Below, one piece after another: positions 18,154 to 27,623 of a stretch of DNA of 64,000 bases (positions are counted from its first letter, which is position 1; each line of letters begins with the position of its first letter). The notes under the pieces were generated by a model. That model had not been told where the DNA came from, ran no database searches, and saw only the letters and a program-made list of their open reading frames with translations. Made by a program: the position numbers and the translations under genes. This DNA is from Paraburkholderia phenazinium. Its GTDB lineage: Bacteria; Pseudomonadota; Gammaproteobacteria; Burkholderiales; Burkholderiaceae. The stretch covers positions 186,001 to 250,000 of the forward strand of contig NZ_FSRM01000002.1 of NCBI RefSeq assembly GCF_900141745.1, in the 5' to 3' direction.

Positions 18154-19143
18154 ATGGACTCTCACATGACAACCCACTCACCGCAGGACCACGCCTACCC
18201 GGTCGACGTCGAATTCCCCGACCTGAGCGGCTATGCCGCAGGCAATACCGGCATTCCGTATGTCTACACGTTCGACAGCGGCCTGCCCGGCTCGCACGTG
18301 ATGATCAACGCGCTCACGCACGGCAACGAAGTGTGCGGCGCGATCACGGTCAAGGGGCTGCTCGATCTCGGCGTGCGGCCGCGCCGCGGCAAGCTCACAC
18401 TGGCGTTTTCGAACGTCGAGGCTTATCTGACTTTCGACGCTTCGAAGCCGGATGCATCGCGCTTCGTCGATCAGGATTTCAACCGGGTATGGACCGCGGC
18501 GAAACTCGATGACACGAGCACGGATTCGAGCGAGCTGCGCCGCGCACGAGCGTTGCGTCCTGTGATCGATACCGTTGACGCATTGCTCGACCTGCATTCG
18601 ATGCATGAGCGTAGTGCGCCGCTGATCGTGTCAGGTCCGCTGGAGAAAGGCATCGCGTTGTCCCGCGCACTGGGTGCCCCTGCTACCGTGATCAGCGACG
18701 AAGGTCATCCGGAAGGGCGTCGCATGCGCGACTATGCCGACTTCGGCGATCCGCAAAGCACACGCAACGCGCTGCTGGTGGAGTGCGGCCAGCATTGGGA
18801 GCCGTCGTCGGTGGTGGTAGCGAAGGACTGCACGGCGCGCTTCCTGGTGCTGTCCGGTGTACTCGATGAAGCCGACCTGCCCGCTGACTGGTTCGCGCCG
18901 AAGCCGGATGCCATGCGTGTGATTCGTGTCACGGAGCCCGTAGTGGCAAAGAGTATGGATTTTCGCTTTGCAGACGCTTACACCGGTTTGGAGACATTCC
19001 CCAAAGCGGGCGCTGTGATCGGCTGGAATGAGGGTGAACCGGTGGTCACGCCTTATGACAATTGCGTGCTGGTGATGCCGTCGTTGCGACAGCTCAGGCC
19101 TGGGGTAACGGTGGTGCGGTTGGGGCAATTGCTCGACAACTGA
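18154..19143 (+). CDS. M14-family succinylglutamate desuccinylase/aspartoacylase-like deacylase
   Basis: About 329 residues. Zinc ligands are visible as HGNEVCG (His and Glu) and a distal His in DLHSMHE, the arrangement of AstE and aspartoacylase. These enzymes hydrolyse an N-acyl group from an amino acid. The gene follows the GabD-like gene after 31 bases on the same strand. Either ATG 18154 or ATG 18166 could be the start. DoeB/EutE, which deacetylates N-acetyl-diaminobutyrate in ectoine catabolism, belongs to the same family and has similar neighbours, but the sequence does not look especially close to it. Confidence 0.85.
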   Translation: MDSHMTTHSPQDHAYPVDVEFPDLSGYAAGNTGIPYVYTFDSGLPGSHVMINALTHGNEVCGAITVKGLLDLGVRPRRGKLTLAFSNVEAYLTFDASKPDASRFVDQDFNRVWTAAKLDDTSTDSSELRRARALRPVIDTVDALLDLHSMHERSAPLIVSGPLEKGIALSRALGAPATVISDEGHPEGRRMRDYADFGDPQSTRNALLVECGQHWEPSSVVVAKDCTARFLVLSGVLDEADLPADWFAPKPDAMRVIRVTEPVVAKSMDFRFADAYTGLETFPKAGAVIGWNEGEPVVTPYDNCVLVMPSLRQLRPGVTVVRLGQLLDN

Positions 19144-19212
19144 GTGCCGTTGTCTATCGCGAGAGGCGTGAAGCGGTGCCGCTAACAGCGGCGCCGCTTC
19201 GCGCCGCGTCGC

Positions 19213-19596
19213 TCAGATATTCTGCACAAACATATACTGCTTCGTGACTTTCTCGGTCACTTCGAACACACCGCGAAAACCTTCCGGCACCATCACGGCA
19301 TCGCCCGGGCCGAACGGTTTGCGTTCGCCGTCATCCGGCACGATCGCGCCAATGCCCGACAGCACGTGGAAAAACTCGAACTGTCCTTCGGGGAAATCGA
19401 TCCGCCACACGCCTGCTGTGCCGCTCCAGATGCCGGTGCTGATCTTGCCATCGCCGCGCTCGAATACAGGCCAATCGCGGCGCTCGGGCTGACCGCGCAA
19501 CAAACGCTCCGGACTCAGCGAAAGCAGTGTGCCTTCGCCCTGCGGCTCGCCGAAACAAAAACTCTGCACGGGACTAACTGATAAAGACTGCGACAT
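19213..19596 (-). CDS. Cupin-domain protein
   Basis: 127 residues forming a single small cupin of the DUF861 type: FPEGQFEFFHVLSGIGAIVPDDGE and FGPGDAVMVPEGFRGVFEV are the two cupin motifs. Members such as ureidoglycolate-type cupins act in nitrogen-compound catabolism, and many others are unassigned. It is the last gene of the hydantoinase operon, 34 bases past HyuB, so it may help process the ring-opened product or act as a metabolite-binding accessory. No catalytic assignment is possible from sequence. Confidence 0.82.
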   Translation of the reverse strand: MSQSLSVSPVQSFCFGEPQGEGTLLSLSPERLLRGQPERRDWPVFERGDGKISTGIWSGTAGVWRIDFPEGQFEFFHVLSGIGAIVPDDGERKPFGPGDAVMVPEGFRGVFEVTEKVTKQYMFVQNI

Positions 19597-19630
19597 GAAT
19601 AGGTTCTCTCTTTACGGTAAATCGATTCGG

Positions 19631-21625
19631 TTAACTCGCGCGACGCAACTCGGGCCACGAAGCACAGAGCTCCGCAAAGATCTGCTCGATCACCTCGGCG
19701 CCCGCACCTTGCGTTTCGACACGCGCATCTAGTGCATCGAAAATCCGATGCTTGATGAAATAGCGCCATTGCACAGGCACGCCTGACAAAATATGTGTGA
19801 GCGCAGCATAGCGTTCGCGCGTCCACTTCGCTTCGAACGCTTCACGGTAAGGGCCAAACTCGAACGCAGGAACCGGCGTATTGCGCGCCATCGCATGAGC
19901 CTGCTCGCGCAACACAGCCGTTTCAGCAGAGTCGATCTCGCCGTCGGCGATCGCCACGGCATAAACCTCGCGCGCTTCCTGTGCCGTGACATAGCCGCGT
20001 TGCACGTCTTCGCACACTCGCCGAACGTCGCGATCGATAGGCCTGCCGTATCCTCCTGCTCCCGCACCAATCAGCCGGATCACGTCGCCCGGATTGCAGA
20101 TCACCAGGTCCGTGTTGCCGAGTTGCTCCGCCTGCGGCGTGTCGGGGTTCCTGGTGAACCGCGCGTTCGCGCCGGCATGGCCGCCGCGCACGCCCCATGA
20201 GGCAAAGTGCGTGCGGTCGCGGTTGCGAGCAGTGACGAGCGTGTTTGGCGAGAAGACCTTGAATTCCATCACCAGCCCCTGGCCGCCGCGAAATTGTCCT
20301 GCGCCACCTGAATCGGGCGCCACGCCGTAACGCGTGATACGGATCGGCACCTCAGCCTCGTTGATCTCCACAGGCGTGTTGCGCAAAAACGCGTTGTTCG
20401 CGCCAGAGCCGTCCTCGCCATCATCGAACGACATGCCTCCGGCGCCGCCACCAATAGGTCCAATCGACGCCATGACCGTACTGCCGTGCCGGTCCATTGT
20501 CTTGACGCTGAGGATCGACAGGCCGCCTGCGGGGCAAGCGGCGAGCCGCTCAGGAATGGCCTGCGAGAAAGCACCGAAGGTCAGCAAATGCAGCAGCTTG
20601 CAGGTCAGGCTGCGCATGCCGACCGCCGCCGGCCGCTGCGCATTCACCACCGTGCCTTCAGGCAGCACGCAGCGCGCTACTCTCAGCATGCCGCTGTTCA
20701 GCAGGATCTCCGGGTTGAGCGTGTACAGCACATAAACGAAACCGACCAGCGCAAGCGCATGCCGTTCGCGTCCCCCGGTCGGGATGTTCAATGACGACTG
20801 CAACTGCGGATCGCTACCGGTGTAGTCGAATTCGACGCTGCCGTCGCGGATACGCAGCGTCAACGCGACGCGCATCGGCTTGCCGCGCACCGAGTCTTCG
20901 TCGGCGTATTCGGCGAAGAAATACTCGCCATCGGGAATGCCGCGCATGACAGTGCGCGCCTGCTCTTCCGAGTAATCGAGCAACGCCTGCATGCCCGCCT
21001 TGAAACCGTCGATGCCGAACCGTTCGATGATCTCCAGCACGCGCCGCTCGCCCGTATGCAGCGACGCCAGTTGCGCATGCAAATCACCGACGTTCTGGTC
21101 CGGCACACGCACATTGGTAGCCATGATGCGCAGCAGTTCTTCGTCGAGCACGCCCCGTCGCACGATCTTGGTAGGCGGAAAGCGGATGCCCTCCTGCTCG
21201 ATCTCGGTCAGCGTACGCGACAGCGAGGCGGGCACGGCGCCGCCCATATCGGTGTTGTGAATGTGGCCGCCCACGAAGCAGACAATCTCACCTTCGTAGA
21301 ACACCGGCTTCCAGAGCACGATATCCGGCGTGTGGGTGGCGACGAAACCGCTGTATGCATCGTTCGTCATGCCGATGTCGCCCGGCTCGTAGTGATCGAT
21401 CATGCCGATCACCGGGCCGTAATCGAGGCCGACGTACCAGGTCGCGCCAAGCGTCTTTGGTGAAGCGAACGTGTGTCCATCCGGCGTCGTGATCGCGCAC
21501 GAGAAGTCCTCGGTCTCTTTCACGAAGGTCGAATGCGCGGTGCGCACCAGCGTGTACGCCATGCTTTCCGCCGCAGCGACGCAGTAGTTGGCGAAAATCT
21601 GCAGGACTGCCTTGTCGAATTGCAT
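19631..21625 (-). CDS. hyuB: Hydantoinase/oxoprolinase subunit B
   Basis: 664 residues of the HyuB/oxoprolinase C-terminal family. It begins MQFDKAVLQIFANYC and contains ETEDFSCAITTPDG, GDIGMTNDAYSGFVATHTPD and IGGGAGGMSFDDGEDG. I chose the ATG at 21625 because it has GGAG eight bases upstream; the upstream ATG at 21655 has none and overlaps hyuA. It pairs with HyuA to open hydantoin- or 5-oxoproline-type rings, usually at the cost of ATP. Confidence 0.93.
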   Translation of the reverse strand: MQFDKAVLQIFANYCVAAAESMAYTLVRTAHSTFVKETEDFSCAITTPDGHTFASPKTLGATWYVGLDYGPVIGMIDHYEPGDIGMTNDAYSGFVATHTPDIVLWKPVFYEGEIVCFVGGHIHNTDMGGAVPASLSRTLTEIEQEGIRFPPTKIVRRGVLDEELLRIMATNVRVPDQNVGDLHAQLASLHTGERRVLEIIERFGIDGFKAGMQALLDYSEEQARTVMRGIPDGEYFFAEYADEDSVRGKPMRVALTLRIRDGSVEFDYTGSDPQLQSSLNIPTGGRERHALALVGFVYVLYTLNPEILLNSGMLRVARCVLPEGTVVNAQRPAAVGMRSLTCKLLHLLTFGAFSQAIPERLAACPAGGLSILSVKTMDRHGSTVMASIGPIGGGAGGMSFDDGEDGSGANNAFLRNTPVEINEAEVPIRITRYGVAPDSGGAGQFRGGQGLVMEFKVFSPNTLVTARNRDRTHFASWGVRGGHAGANARFTRNPDTPQAEQLGNTDLVICNPGDVIRLIGAGAGGYGRPIDRDVRRVCEDVQRGYVTAQEAREVYAVAIADGEIDSAETAVLREQAHAMARNTPVPAFEFGPYREAFEAKWTRERYAALTHILSGVPVQWRYFIKHRIFDALDARVETQGAGAEVIEQIFAELCASWPELRRAS

Positions 21626-21638
21626 GCCGGGCTCCGGT

Positions 21639-23705
21639 TCAGTTCGCGCCAACATAAGTGAGTATCAGATTGCCGTAGGTATCGACACGTCCCGCGAAAC
21701 CAGGCAGCACGCAGGTTGTGCAATCGTCCTGCGCGATCACTGCGGGTCCGGCTATGTGCTGGCCGGCTAGCAGTTTGGCGCGGTGAAACAGCGCGGCGTC
21801 GTGGAACGCGCCGTCCATCCAAACCTTTACCGAAGCGTCCGGCACCGGCGTCTGCTCACTGGCTTCGATGGGTCGCAAGGCTGGCTTGGGGGTTACTGAC
21901 GCGATCACGAGGCGCAGCGCCACGATCTGAATCTTTGCTTTCAGATCGCTGTGGCCATAGAGTCGCGCGTGCTCGCGGTGGAATGCTTCGCTGAGCGCGT
22001 CAATGTTTCGCTCCTGCAGCCATGCCAGTTCAAGGGGTGTGTCGATTTCGAACGATTGGCCCTTGTAGCGCATATCCGCCGAGACCGCGATGCGCGCGGG
22101 GCGATCGTCGCTCTTATCGCTGGGACACGCAGTTTCACCGGCCATCCAGCTTCGCGCCGCCGTTTCGAGCGCATGCGCATCGTCGCGTAAGGCCTCGAGC
22201 GCCGCAGCATCGAGATCGTAGTAGGTGGTCTTGACGAAGTCGTTCTTGGTGTCCGCGATCAAACCGCCCAGCGCACTGAGCACGCCCGGTGTGGTCGGCA
22301 CAACCACCTGCTCCATGCCGAGTGCCCGCGCGAAGTAGCACGCGAGCATCGGCCCGGCACCGCCGAACGGCAGCAGCGAAAACGTGCGCGGATCGATGCC
22401 GAAGCGCGAGACGATCCGGCTCACGCCCGCATACATGCCGGACACCGACACGTTGACGATCGCTTCCGCGGTCCGGTAAATATCGGAGCCAAGCCGCTGC
22501 GCCAGCACTTCGACCGCGCGGCAGGCCGCATCGTGATCGACCTTCACCGAGTTGTAGCCGAGGCTCGCATTGCCGATCACGCCCATCACGGCGAAGGCAT
22601 CGGTGATCGTCGCGCGTGTGCCGCCCCGGCCGTAGCACACAGGGCCGGGGTTCGACCCAGCACTCTCCGGCCCGACCTTGAGCACGCCGAAATCGTCGAC
22701 CCACGCAATCGAGCCACCGCCGTCGCCAATCGAAGATACCGAGACCGACGGAATATGAATCTGGAAGTCGCCGATATATTCGCCGGTTGCGTATTGCGGC
22801 TCGCCGTCGATGATCAGTGCCACGTCAGCCGTCGTGCCGCCGATGTCCAGGCTCATGCAATGCTGCAAGCCGCAAAGCTGTGCAACATACGCTGCACCGA
22901 TCACGCCGGACGCCGTACCGGAGAGAATCATCTGCACGCAATTGGTCTTGCCGGTTTCGGCGCTCATCACGCCGCCATTCGACTTGGTGACCTTCATGTC
23001 CGCCGCGATGCCGGTTTCGCGTAGCGCGCGCTGCAACGACGACAGATAGTGCGACACCTTCGGCTGCACATAGCCGCCAATCACCGCCGTCGAGGTGCGT
23101 TCGTATTCGCGGATGATTGGCCATACATCGGAGGAACATGAAACGAAGAGATCCGGCATGGCCCGCTCGAGGATGGCCTTAACCTCGTGCTCATGGGCCG
23201 GATTGCGATATGAATGCAGCAGCGATATCACCACGCCTTCGCAACCGGCACGGCGCAGCTTGTCGAGTGCATCGAGCACGCTCGCCTCATCCACGGGTGT
23301 CTCGACCGTGCCGTCCGCGGTCAGCCGCTCCACGATGCCGAAGACACGCTCGCGCGGCACCAGCGGCGCGGGGCGCTTCGACATCAGGTTATACATATCG
23401 GGGCCCTTGAGCCGCGCGATATCGAGTACGTCTTCGAAGTGACGTGTCGTAAGCAGGCCGAGCTTCAAACCCTTGCGTTGTACGACGGCGTTGACGCCCA
23501 CCGTCGTCCCATGCGTGAAATACGCCACTTCGTGCGGATCGATGCCGTAGCGTTCGGCCAGCCCTTCCATACCGCGTAAAACTTCGGCGCCAGGGCTATC
23601 GGGACGGGAAAACACTTTCAGCGTTTTCAGCTCGCCCGTTTCATCATTCAGTACTGCAAAGTCCGCGAACGAGCCACCGATATCAACACCGATTCTCAGA
23701 GCCAT
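21639..23705 (-). CDS. hyuA: Hydantoinase/oxoprolinase subunit A
   Basis: 688 residues. The actin-like ATPase motifs are visible: IGVDIGGSFADFAVL at the N-terminus, YFTHGTTVGVNAVVQRKG, SLDIGGTTADVALI and LLPFGGAGPMLA. This is the ATP-binding subunit of N-methylhydantoinase, 5-oxoprolinase or acetone-carboxylase-like enzymes. It precedes hyuB by 13 bases. The upstream peptide-type ABC genes on the same strand suggest that the substrate is imported as a small peptide-like or cyclic amide compound. Confidence 0.94.
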   Translation of the reverse strand: MALRIGVDIGGSFADFAVLNDETGELKTLKVFSRPDSPGAEVLRGMEGLAERYGIDPHEVAYFTHGTTVGVNAVVQRKGLKLGLLTTRHFEDVLDIARLKGPDMYNLMSKRPAPLVPRERVFGIVERLTADGTVETPVDEASVLDALDKLRRAGCEGVVISLLHSYRNPAHEHEVKAILERAMPDLFVSCSSDVWPIIREYERTSTAVIGGYVQPKVSHYLSSLQRALRETGIAADMKVTKSNGGVMSAETGKTNCVQMILSGTASGVIGAAYVAQLCGLQHCMSLDIGGTTADVALIIDGEPQYATGEYIGDFQIHIPSVSVSSIGDGGGSIAWVDDFGVLKVGPESAGSNPGPVCYGRGGTRATITDAFAVMGVIGNASLGYNSVKVDHDAACRAVEVLAQRLGSDIYRTAEAIVNVSVSGMYAGVSRIVSRFGIDPRTFSLLPFGGAGPMLACYFARALGMEQVVVPTTPGVLSALGGLIADTKNDFVKTTYYDLDAAALEALRDDAHALETAARSWMAGETACPSDKSDDRPARIAVSADMRYKGQSFEIDTPLELAWLQERNIDALSEAFHREHARLYGHSDLKAKIQIVALRLVIASVTPKPALRPIEASEQTPVPDASVKVWMDGAFHDAALFHRAKLLAGQHIAGPAVIAQDDCTTCVLPGFAGRVDTYGNLILTYVGAN

Positions 23706-23718
23706 GAAGTTTTTCCCG

Positions 23719-25584
23719 TTATACGACGGTGCCTTCTCGCACCATTGCGGCCTGCAAGGTCGTCAGATCGAGTTCCGTGCGATGACACAGCACTTCGGCA
23801 CCGTTCGACAGTTGCCGGCGCGCCGGTGCCGTGGTGTTGCACAAGCCGTCGACGCGCAACGGACAGCGTCCGAGAAACGTACACAGTTCGGAATGCGCCG
23901 CGCTGGGTCCAATAGGCGGCAATTCGCTGTGACAGCGAATGGTGGCCTCATCGAGCCAGCCCGTGCGCAACTCCGGAGCCGATGAAATCAGCAGATCGGC
24001 ATACGGATGAAACGGCGGCGCGCACAGTGCCGCGCGATCGCCCGCTTCGACGCGATGTCCTGAGTACAGCACAACGATGTCGTCGCTGATCGCGCGCATC
24101 TTGCCGATGTCGTGGGTAATGAACAGATACGACACACCCAGCTTGCGTTGCAGGTCGGCGAGCAGATCGAGAATCGCCGCGCCTACCACGGTGTCAAGTG
24201 CGGACGTTACCTCGTCGCACAGAATCAGATCAGGCTCGGCCGCAAGCGCTCGTGCCAGATTGATCCGCTGCTTCTGGCCGCCCGACAGCTCGCCCGAACG
24301 GCGGGTCGCAAGCGCTGCGGGCAGTCGCACCAGATCGAGCAGTTCGGCGACACGCTGCCGGGCACGTTCGCCCTTCATGCCGTGATAGAACGCAAGCGGC
24401 CGGGACAAAATCCGTTCCACCGTATGCACCGGATTCAACGCCGTATCCGCGTTCTGGAACACGATCTGGATGCGCCTGAACTGCTCCTTGCTACGCTGAT
24501 CCAGCCGCTTGGGCATCGGCTCGCCGTCGAGCAGCAGCGAACCACCCGCTACCGGCACCAGCCCTGCAATTACTTTGGCAAGCGTAGTCTTGCCGGACCC
24601 GGACTCGCCGATCACGCCGACCGTCTTGCCGCGATGGATCACCAGATCCACGTCGTCGAGAATACGTGCCGCCGGGTAACCCTTTGCATCGGTCTTGCCG
24701 TAGCCTGCGACAAGCCGCTTCACCTCCAGCAACGGACGCTCGTCGGCTCCGGCCGCGGCACGTCCTTCCGGACGTGCGCCGCGCGGCGTCGGCATGACCG
24801 CCGCGATCAGGCTCTGCGTGTATGCATGCGCGGGTGCATTGAGAATCTGCGCCGTGCTGCCCACCTCGCGAATCTCGCCATCGCTGAGCACGACGATGCG
24901 ATCGGCCATCTGCGCGACCACCGCCAGATCGTGCGACACGTACACGGCCGTCGTTCCGAGTTCTTTCACGACCCTCTTGAACGCCTGCAGCACGTCGATC
25001 TGCGTGGTGACATCGAGCGCAGTGGTTGGCTCATCGAGAATCACCAGTTCGGGATCCGTAATAAGCGCCATCGCCGCCAGCAATCGCTGCAACTGGCCTC
25101 CCGATACCTGGTGCGGATAGCGCTTGCCGATCCGCTCGGGATTCGGCAACGCCAGCGCGCGGAACAATTCGATCGCTTTTGCCTGGGCGGCCGCCTTGCT
25201 CATGGTCCGATGAATCAGCGCGCTTTCGATTACCTGATCGAGAATCGTGCGCGCCGGGTTGAACGCCGCCGCTGCACTTTGCGCAATATAGGCAACCTTG
25301 CGACCGCGCAGCGAAGCCAGCGCGTTGGGTGACAGCGAGCGCACATCTGCGTCGCCAACGCGGATAGACCCGCCCGCAATACGGCAGCCGGTACGCGCGT
25401 GACCCATCAGCGAGAGCGCAATCGTCGTCTTGCCCGAGCCGGATTCGCCGATCAGCGCGAGCACCTCGCCGCGTGCGACCGTAAAGTCGATGTCGTGGAC
25501 GATGGTCGTTTCGGGCCGCCCTTCACTGCTGCCCACCACGCGCAGTCCGCGCACTTCAACCAGGTTGTCGGTTGTCTTATTCAT
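23719..25584 (-). CDS. Peptide-type ABC transporter ATPase, two fused nucleotide-binding domains
   Basis: 621 residues. Two complete ATPase domains follow one another: LIGESGSGKTTIALSL with VSGGQLQRLLAAMAL and LVILDEPTTALDV, then VIGESGSGKTTLAKVI with LSGGQKQRINLARAL and LILCDEVTSALDT. In most dipeptide/oligopeptide systems these are separate DppD and DppF proteins; here they are fused, as in GsiA. Each ends with the oligopeptide C-terminal region; the last has cysteines near FLGRCPLRVDGLC. The start at 25584 has GGAGG nine bases upstream and lies one base after the stop of the permease gene. Confidence 0.93.
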   Translation of the reverse strand: MNKTTDNLVEVRGLRVVGSSEGRPETTIVHDIDFTVARGEVLALIGESGSGKTTIALSLMGHARTGCRIAGGSIRVGDADVRSLSPNALASLRGRKVAYIAQSAAAAFNPARTILDQVIESALIHRTMSKAAAQAKAIELFRALALPNPERIGKRYPHQVSGGQLQRLLAAMALITDPELVILDEPTTALDVTTQIDVLQAFKRVVKELGTTAVYVSHDLAVVAQMADRIVVLSDGEIREVGSTAQILNAPAHAYTQSLIAAVMPTPRGARPEGRAAAGADERPLLEVKRLVAGYGKTDAKGYPAARILDDVDLVIHRGKTVGVIGESGSGKTTLAKVIAGLVPVAGGSLLLDGEPMPKRLDQRSKEQFRRIQIVFQNADTALNPVHTVERILSRPLAFYHGMKGERARQRVAELLDLVRLPAALATRRSGELSGGQKQRINLARALAAEPDLILCDEVTSALDTVVGAAILDLLADLQRKLGVSYLFITHDIGKMRAISDDIVVLYSGHRVEAGDRAALCAPPFHPYADLLISSAPELRTGWLDEATIRCHSELPPIGPSAAHSELCTFLGRCPLRVDGLCNTTAPARRQLSNGAEVLCHRTELDLTTLQAAMVREGTVV

Positions 25585-25585
25585 C

Positions 25586-26578
25586 TCAGCGAGCCTCCGC
25601 GGCACGGCGCAAACGTAGACGCTTGCCACGCCCAGGCAGCCCGTCGATCAGCAGATTGACGCCGACCGTCAGGATCGCAATGGCAATAGCTGGCATTAGC
25701 ACCACCGGTGCACCGTCACCGAGACCGGCGATGTTTTCCCGCACCAGCGAGCCGAGATCCGCATACGGTGGCTGCACGCCCAGCCCAAGGAAGCTCAGGC
25801 TGCTCAGCAACAGCACCACGAACACGAAACGCAGGCCGAGGTCGGCCAGCATCGGATGAATCATGTTCGGCAGGATTTCCACGCAGCAGATGTAGATTGC
25901 GTTCTCGCCACGCACCTTGGCTACCTGCACGTATTCGAGCGCGCTGATATTCACGGCCAGCGAGCGCGCAATGCGATAAGCGCCAGGCGTATAGCTGATG
26001 CCTGCCGTGATGACCAGCAACGTGAGCGACGAACCGAACGCGGCCACGATCATCAGCGCGAACATCTTGGTGGGAATCGAGCTCACTGCGTCAAGTATGC
26101 GGCTCATGGTCTCGTCCACGGCGCGGCCGGCGACGGCTGCCAGCAAACCGAGACCGGTTCCGCACAGCGCGGCGAACAGCGCCGCGGCCAACGCCAGCAG
26201 CACTGTCAAACGCGTGCCGTACATGATGCGGCTCAGCATGTCGCGACCCAGGTAGTCGGAGCCGAGCGGCAAGTGAGCGCTGAACGGCGCGAACACATCT
26301 TGCGTGACGATCGCGCCCACCGGATACGGTGCGAGAATCGGCCCGAAAATCGCCACGAATAACGCAAGCGCCACCATGAAAGCGCCGATCCAGCCGCTCA
26401 ACGACAGCGACGGCAAGCGGCGCGCGGCACGCCTGACCGGTGGCGTCGGCGCAGCGCCGCCACCACCGCCGGAAGGCGCGGGTGAATGAGGAGCGGGCAT
26501 GGCAGAACTCCTAAGGAGTGCCCCTTCAGCAGGCGTCGGCGAACGGGGATCGACGGGGGACGATTGAGGAATGTTCAT
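25586..26578 (-). CDS. Peptide-type ABC transporter permease (DppC-like)
   Basis: 330 residues of the DppC/OppC family, with a proline- and glycine-rich cytoplasmic N-terminus (PAPSGGGGGAAPTPP), then membrane segments starting at WIGAFMVALALFVAIFGPIL, and the EAA coupling loop around EYVQVAKVRGENAIYICCVEILPN. Its ATG overlaps the DppB-like stop by four bases (ATGA), which fixes the start at 26578 and makes the two permeases translationally coupled. Confidence 0.93.
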   Translation of the reverse strand: MNIPQSSPVDPRSPTPAEGALLRSSAMPAPHSPAPSGGGGGAAPTPPVRRAARRLPSLSLSGWIGAFMVALALFVAIFGPILAPYPVGAIVTQDVFAPFSAHLPLGSDYLGRDMLSRIMYGTRLTVLLALAAALFAALCGTGLGLLAAVAGRAVDETMSRILDAVSSIPTKMFALMIVAAFGSSLTLLVITAGISYTPGAYRIARSLAVNISALEYVQVAKVRGENAIYICCVEILPNMIHPMLADLGLRFVFVVLLLSSLSFLGLGVQPPYADLGSLVRENIAGLGDGAPVVLMPAIAIAILTVGVNLLIDGLPGRGKRLRLRRAAEAR

Positions 26579-27528
26579 GTCCGCAGCCTCGGGTTGGAAA
26601 CGATCGCGCACAGATCCGCGAGCAGCACCAGAATCAGATAGCCGAGGCAGAAGATCAGCGTGCAGGCCTGCACCAACGGCATGTCGCGGTTGCTGACCGC
26701 ATCGACCATCAGACGCGCGAGGCCCGGATAGTTGTAGATCGTCTCGACGACAATCACGCCGCCCAGCAGATACGACAGACTCAACGCCACCGCATTGGCA
26801 ATCGGGCCAATCGCGTTAGGCAGCGCATGCAGCAGCACCACGCGCGCCGGACGCGCTCCCTTGAGAATCGCCATCTCGACGTACGAGGAGCCGAGCTGTT
26901 CGATCACCGCTGCTCGCGTCATGCGCGCCATCTGCGCGATGATCACGCAGCACAGCGTGATAACCGGCATCGCATAGGCCCGCATGAAATGTTCGAAACT
27001 GTCGATCTCGCCGCTGTACGACAGCGCGGACAACCAATGCAGCTTGACTGCGAACACCAGCACCGCGAACGTCGCGATCAGAAATTCCGGCGTCGCCACC
27101 AGCGCCAACGTACTGAGACTGATCATGCGATCGAGCAGCGAACCGCGCTTCACGGCGGCGAGGATGCCCATCGAAATCGCAATCGGCACCGAGACGAGCG
27201 TCGTGATTGCAGCCAGCTCGAGCGACTTCGGCAGACGGCCGGCAATCATCTCGCTGACCGGCAGACTGGCGGAGAGCGACATGCCGAAGTCACCGCGCAC
27301 GAGGCCCGCAAGCCAATGCAGATAACGCAGGTAGGCCGGCTGATCGAGGCCGAACTGCAGGCGCAATGCCGCAATCGTCTCCGGCGTTGCCGCCTGACCG
27401 AGCGCCTCTTGTGCGGCGTCGCCCGGCAGCAGGTTGGTAATCATGAAGATGATCATCGACACGATCAGCAGAATCAGCAGCGTCAGCGCAATGCGCTTAA
27501 CGATCAGCGCTGCAATGGTCTGGTTCAT
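26575..27528 (-). CDS. Peptide-type ABC transporter permease (DppB-like)
   Basis: 317 residues of the DppB family. The first membrane segment is IALTLLILLIVSMIIFMI, followed by the family-typical LLPGDAAQEALG and LGLDQPAYLRYLHWL-like region, and the coupling loop SSYVEMAILKGARPARVV. It forms the inner-membrane channel with the DppC-like partner. Confidence 0.93.
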   Translation of the reverse strand: MNQTIAALIVKRIALTLLILLIVSMIIFMITNLLPGDAAQEALGQAATPETIAALRLQFGLDQPAYLRYLHWLAGLVRGDFGMSLSASLPVSEMIAGRLPKSLELAAITTLVSVPIAISMGILAAVKRGSLLDRMISLSTLALVATPEFLIATFAVLVFAVKLHWLSALSYSGEIDSFEHFMRAYAMPVITLCCVIIAQMARMTRAAVIEQLGSSYVEMAILKGARPARVVLLHALPNAIGPIANAVALSLSYLLGGVIVVETIYNYPGLARLMVDAVSNRDMPLVQACTLIFCLGYLILVLLADLCAIVSNPRLRT

Positions 27529-27623
27529 CGCACGGGCCTCCTACGAGGATTGCAGAGACCGGTGGCGCAACGCAATGTCGCGCTGTTGCGCCACCGGCGA
27601 GCCGGTCAGGAGGGTCTGCCGGG

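Noticed and set aside
24112..25332. 406-codon plus-strand open frame opposite the fused ABC ATPase
   Set aside because: The opposite strand encodes two complete ATPase domains; this translation has no recognisable motif and is a shadow frame.
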